A DNA stretch of 64,000 nucleotides from JAEUQQ01 sp963697285 (GTDB taxonomy: Bacteria > Acidobacteriota > Vicinamibacteria > Vicinamibacterales > JAFNAJ01): the NCBI GenBank assembly GCA_963697285.1, contig CAVONI010000015.1, positions 10,897-74,896 on the forward strand, read 5' to 3'. Positions within the stretch are counted from its first letter, which is position 1. Every line of letters begins with the position of its first letter. Below, piece after piece: positions 62,594 to 64,000 of the stretch. The notes beneath the pieces are model-generated. The model was not told the DNA's origin. It ran no database searches and was given only the letters and a program-made list of their open reading frames with translations. The translations under genes and the position numbers were made by a program.

Positions 62594-63358
62594 CTACGAC
62601 GGCAGCGTCTTGTGCAGCACCTGCAGCAGTTCCACCGGCAGCGGGAAGATGATCGTCGAGTTCTGTTCGGCGGCAATCTCGTTGAGCGTCTGCAGGTAGC
62701 GCAACGTCATCGCGCCGTTCTGCGTGGCGAGCACGCCGGCCGCCTGCGCGAGCTTCTCAGACGCAATCAGTTCGCCCTCGGCGTGGATGATCTTCGCCCG
62801 TTTCTCGCGTTCGGCCTCAGCCTGGCGCGCCATCGCGCGCTGCATGTTCTCGGGCAGGTCGACGTGCTTGACCTCGACGGCCGACACCTTGATGCCCCAC
62901 GGATCCGTCTGGCTGTCGAGGATGTGCTGCAACTGCTGGTTCAGGCGGTCGCGCGAGGCCAGCAGGTCGTCGAGCTCAGCCTGTCCCAGCACGCTGCGCA
63001 GCGTCGTCTGCGCCAGCTGTGACGTGGCGTACATGTAGTCCTCGACTTCGACGATGGCCTTCCGCGGATCCATGACGCGGTAGTAGACCACCGCGTTCAC
63101 CTTCACCGACACGTTGTCGCGCGTGATGATGTCCTGTGGCGGCACGTCGTGCACCACCGTTCGCAGGCTGACCTTCACGATCGTGTCGATCGGCTTGAAG
63201 ACCGCGATGATGCCAGGGCCCTTGGGTTGCGGCAACAGCTTGCCGAGCCTGAAGATGACGCCTCGCTCATACTCGCGGAGGATGTGGATCGAGCTGATCA
63301 CGTAGAGCAGCAGGACGATGGCGATGATCAGGCCCGGCGAGGGGATCAACGGGTTCAT
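62594..63358 (-). CDS. Slipin (SPFH/band 7 family) membrane protein
   Basis: A 254-residue stomatin-type protein: N-terminal membrane helix (LIIAIVLLLYVISSIHIL), then the band 7 domain with REYERGVIFRLGKL, DIITRDNVSVKVNAVVYYRV and VSAVEVKHVDLPENMQRAMARQAEAEREKRAKII, and a C-terminal oligomerisation segment. Slipins form membrane microdomain scaffolds. Its ATG overlaps the stop of the nfeD gene (ATGA), the classic NfeD-slipin operon order, in which the NfeD protease domain cleaves slipin-like stomatins. Confidence 0.93.
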   Translation of the reverse strand: MNPLIPSPGLIIAIVLLLYVISSIHILREYERGVIFRLGKLLPQPKGPGIIAVFKPIDTIVKVSLRTVVHDVPPQDIITRDNVSVKVNAVVYYRVMDPRKAIVEVEDYMYATSQLAQTTLRSVLGQAELDDLLASRDRLNQQLQHILDSQTDPWGIKVSAVEVKHVDLPENMQRAMARQAEAEREKRAKIIHAEGELIASEKLAQAAGVLATQNGAMTLRYLQTLNEIAAEQNSTIIFPLPVELLQVLHKTLPS

Positions 63359-64000
63359 GTGGTGCCTCCTTCTGACGTCGTGGCGTCTGGCTCGACCCGG
63401 AGCGTCAGGCCATCGACAGCGGTCACACGCACGAGGCGGCCTGGTTCAAGTGGTGTCGTACACGTCGCCTGCCAGATCTCGCCGCGCACCCGGATCTGCC
63501 CCGACACGCCCGGAACGACCGGGTCGATCGTGTGCCCTCGTTGGCCGACGAGACCGTCGATGCCGGTCACGGGCTGGCTGCGCTGGGCCTTCAATCCGAG
63601 CCGGCCGAGGAACAGGAAGAGGAGGACCATCGCCCCGACCGTGGGCACGATGACGCCGTAGCTGACCGTCACCCCCGGCACGTCGCGGGTCAGCATCACC
63701 GACCCCATCAGCAGGCTCGCCGCGCCGCCGACGCCGAGCACGCCGAAGCTCGGGATCTTCAACTCGAGGATCAGCAGACCGATCCCGAACAGGATGAGCA
63801 GCAGGCCCACCGCGTTGATCGGCAGCACCTGGAAGGCGAAGAACGCCAGCAGCAGGCAGAGGCCGCCGACCACGCCCGGCAGAACGGTGCCCGGGTTCCA
63901 CAGTTCGACCGTCAGGCCAAGCGTGCCGAGCGTCAGGAGGAGGTAGGCGATCTGCGGGTCGGCGATGGCACTGAGGAACTGCTGCCGCCGCGTCATCTCG
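63355..64000 (-). CDS. NfeD-family protein, C-terminal part (5' end beyond window)
   Basis: The last 214 residues of an NfeD protein: four membrane helices (YLLLTLGTLGLTVELWNPG with the typical NPGTVLPGV turn, LLAFFAFQVLPINAVGLLL, LKIPSFGVLGVGG) and the C-terminal OB-fold NfeD domain (LVGQRGHTIDPV, IRVRGEIWQATCTT). The Met at 63996 lies in the middle of the family's usual linker, so the N-terminal ClpP-like serine protease domain is expected upstream, outside the window. It is translationally coupled to slipin. Confidence 0.9.
   Translation of the reverse strand, partial: EMTRRQQFLSAIADPQIAYLLLTLGTLGLTVELWNPGTVLPGVVGGLCLLLAFFAFQVLPINAVGLLLILFGIGLLILELKIPSFGVLGVGGAASLLMGSVMLTRDVPGVTVSYGVIVPTVGAMVLLFLFLGRLGLKAQRSQPVTGIDGLVGQRGHTIDPVVPGVSGQIRVRGEIWQATCTTPLEPGRLVRVTAVDGLTLRVEPDATTSEGGTT

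Noticed and set aside
63355..63996. A short NfeD starting at the Met at 63996
   Set aside because: The Met lies in the linker between the protease and membrane parts of the usual long NfeD, and the frame stays open to the window edge.
1..64000. tRNA, rRNA, CRISPR arrays, prophage or integrative elements
   Set aside because: No cloverleaf-type T-arm motifs, regularly spaced repeats, integrases or phage genes were noticed by eye. A tRNA scan would be decisive.

Overview
The window is GC-rich (roughly two thirds G+C) and gene-dense. It encodes many outer-membrane beta-barrels, a CarboxypepD_reg/TonB-type receptor, a Ser/Thr kinase with TolB-like repeats, a PEP-CTERM protein and sigma-54 activators. 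This mix points to a Gram-negative soil-type bacterium of the Acidobacteriota, most likely the Vicinamibacteria (Luteitalea-like). That placement is inferred from gene content; no rRNA or ribosomal-protein gene is present to test it.

Layout. 1-3.8 kb: sulfur/rhodanese region (end of a CoA-disulfide-reductase-like flavoprotein with a rhodanese tail, an outer-membrane protein, a BASS-type transporter, a lone rhodanese). 4.1-6 kb: a receiver-only response regulator, a DUF2490 outer-membrane protein and a lipoprotein. 6.1-11.2 kb: a four-gene leftward operon (DUF3011-porin, amidohydrolase, DcaP-like porin, secreted glutaminase) behind a good sigma-54 promoter, followed by a PAS-GAF-AAA+ sigma-54 activator. 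14-18.7 kb: a second BASS transporter, an OmpA-like barrel, pgi and gnd. 18.7-24.8 kb: two porins, a 131-bp tandem repeat and an 811-aa secreted repeat protein. 25-30.5 kb: a PEP-CTERM protein and an ABC export operon (ATPase, FtsX-like permease, HlyD-like adaptor). 30.5-38 kb: a serine hydrolase, a TonB-type receptor, an M29 aminopeptidase-like lipoprotein and a PLP decarboxylase. 38-43 kb: an orphan ParD-like antitoxin, a TorF-like porin with a sigma-54 promoter, a NifA-like activator and a divergent amtB joined to a P-II domain. 43-48 kb: a lasso-B2-like protein, a methyltransferase, a Ser/Thr kinase and a voltage-gated channel whose filter reads TLEGWVD. 48-57 kb: TerC, an M50 protease, a Tat-signal aminotransferase, a phosphodiesterase, a MarR regulator, a cupin, an FMN-dependent hydroxyacid oxidase and a Ycf48-like protein. 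57-64 kb: an SDR-DUF2867 protein, a three-domain APH-M23-aminotransferase fusion, a deletion remnant, a 105-bp palindrome, a slipin and NfeD.

Two features cut across the window. First, fourteen otherwise well-conserved genes carry single-base frameshifts, nearly all explained by one extra base. Consensus (sequencing) errors are more likely than gene decay, so these genes are annotated across the shift. Second, two families of short palindromic repeats are scattered between genes and in places form stop codons or coding sequence: a GGGCCGCGC/GCGCGGCCC hairpin (ten copies) and a paired AATCACTCCGGAGTGATT-like palindrome (three copies). Several genes also have a -10-like hexamer only 6-8 bases before the start codon, suggesting leaderless transcripts. 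I saw no tRNA, rRNA, CRISPR array, transposase or prophage gene.
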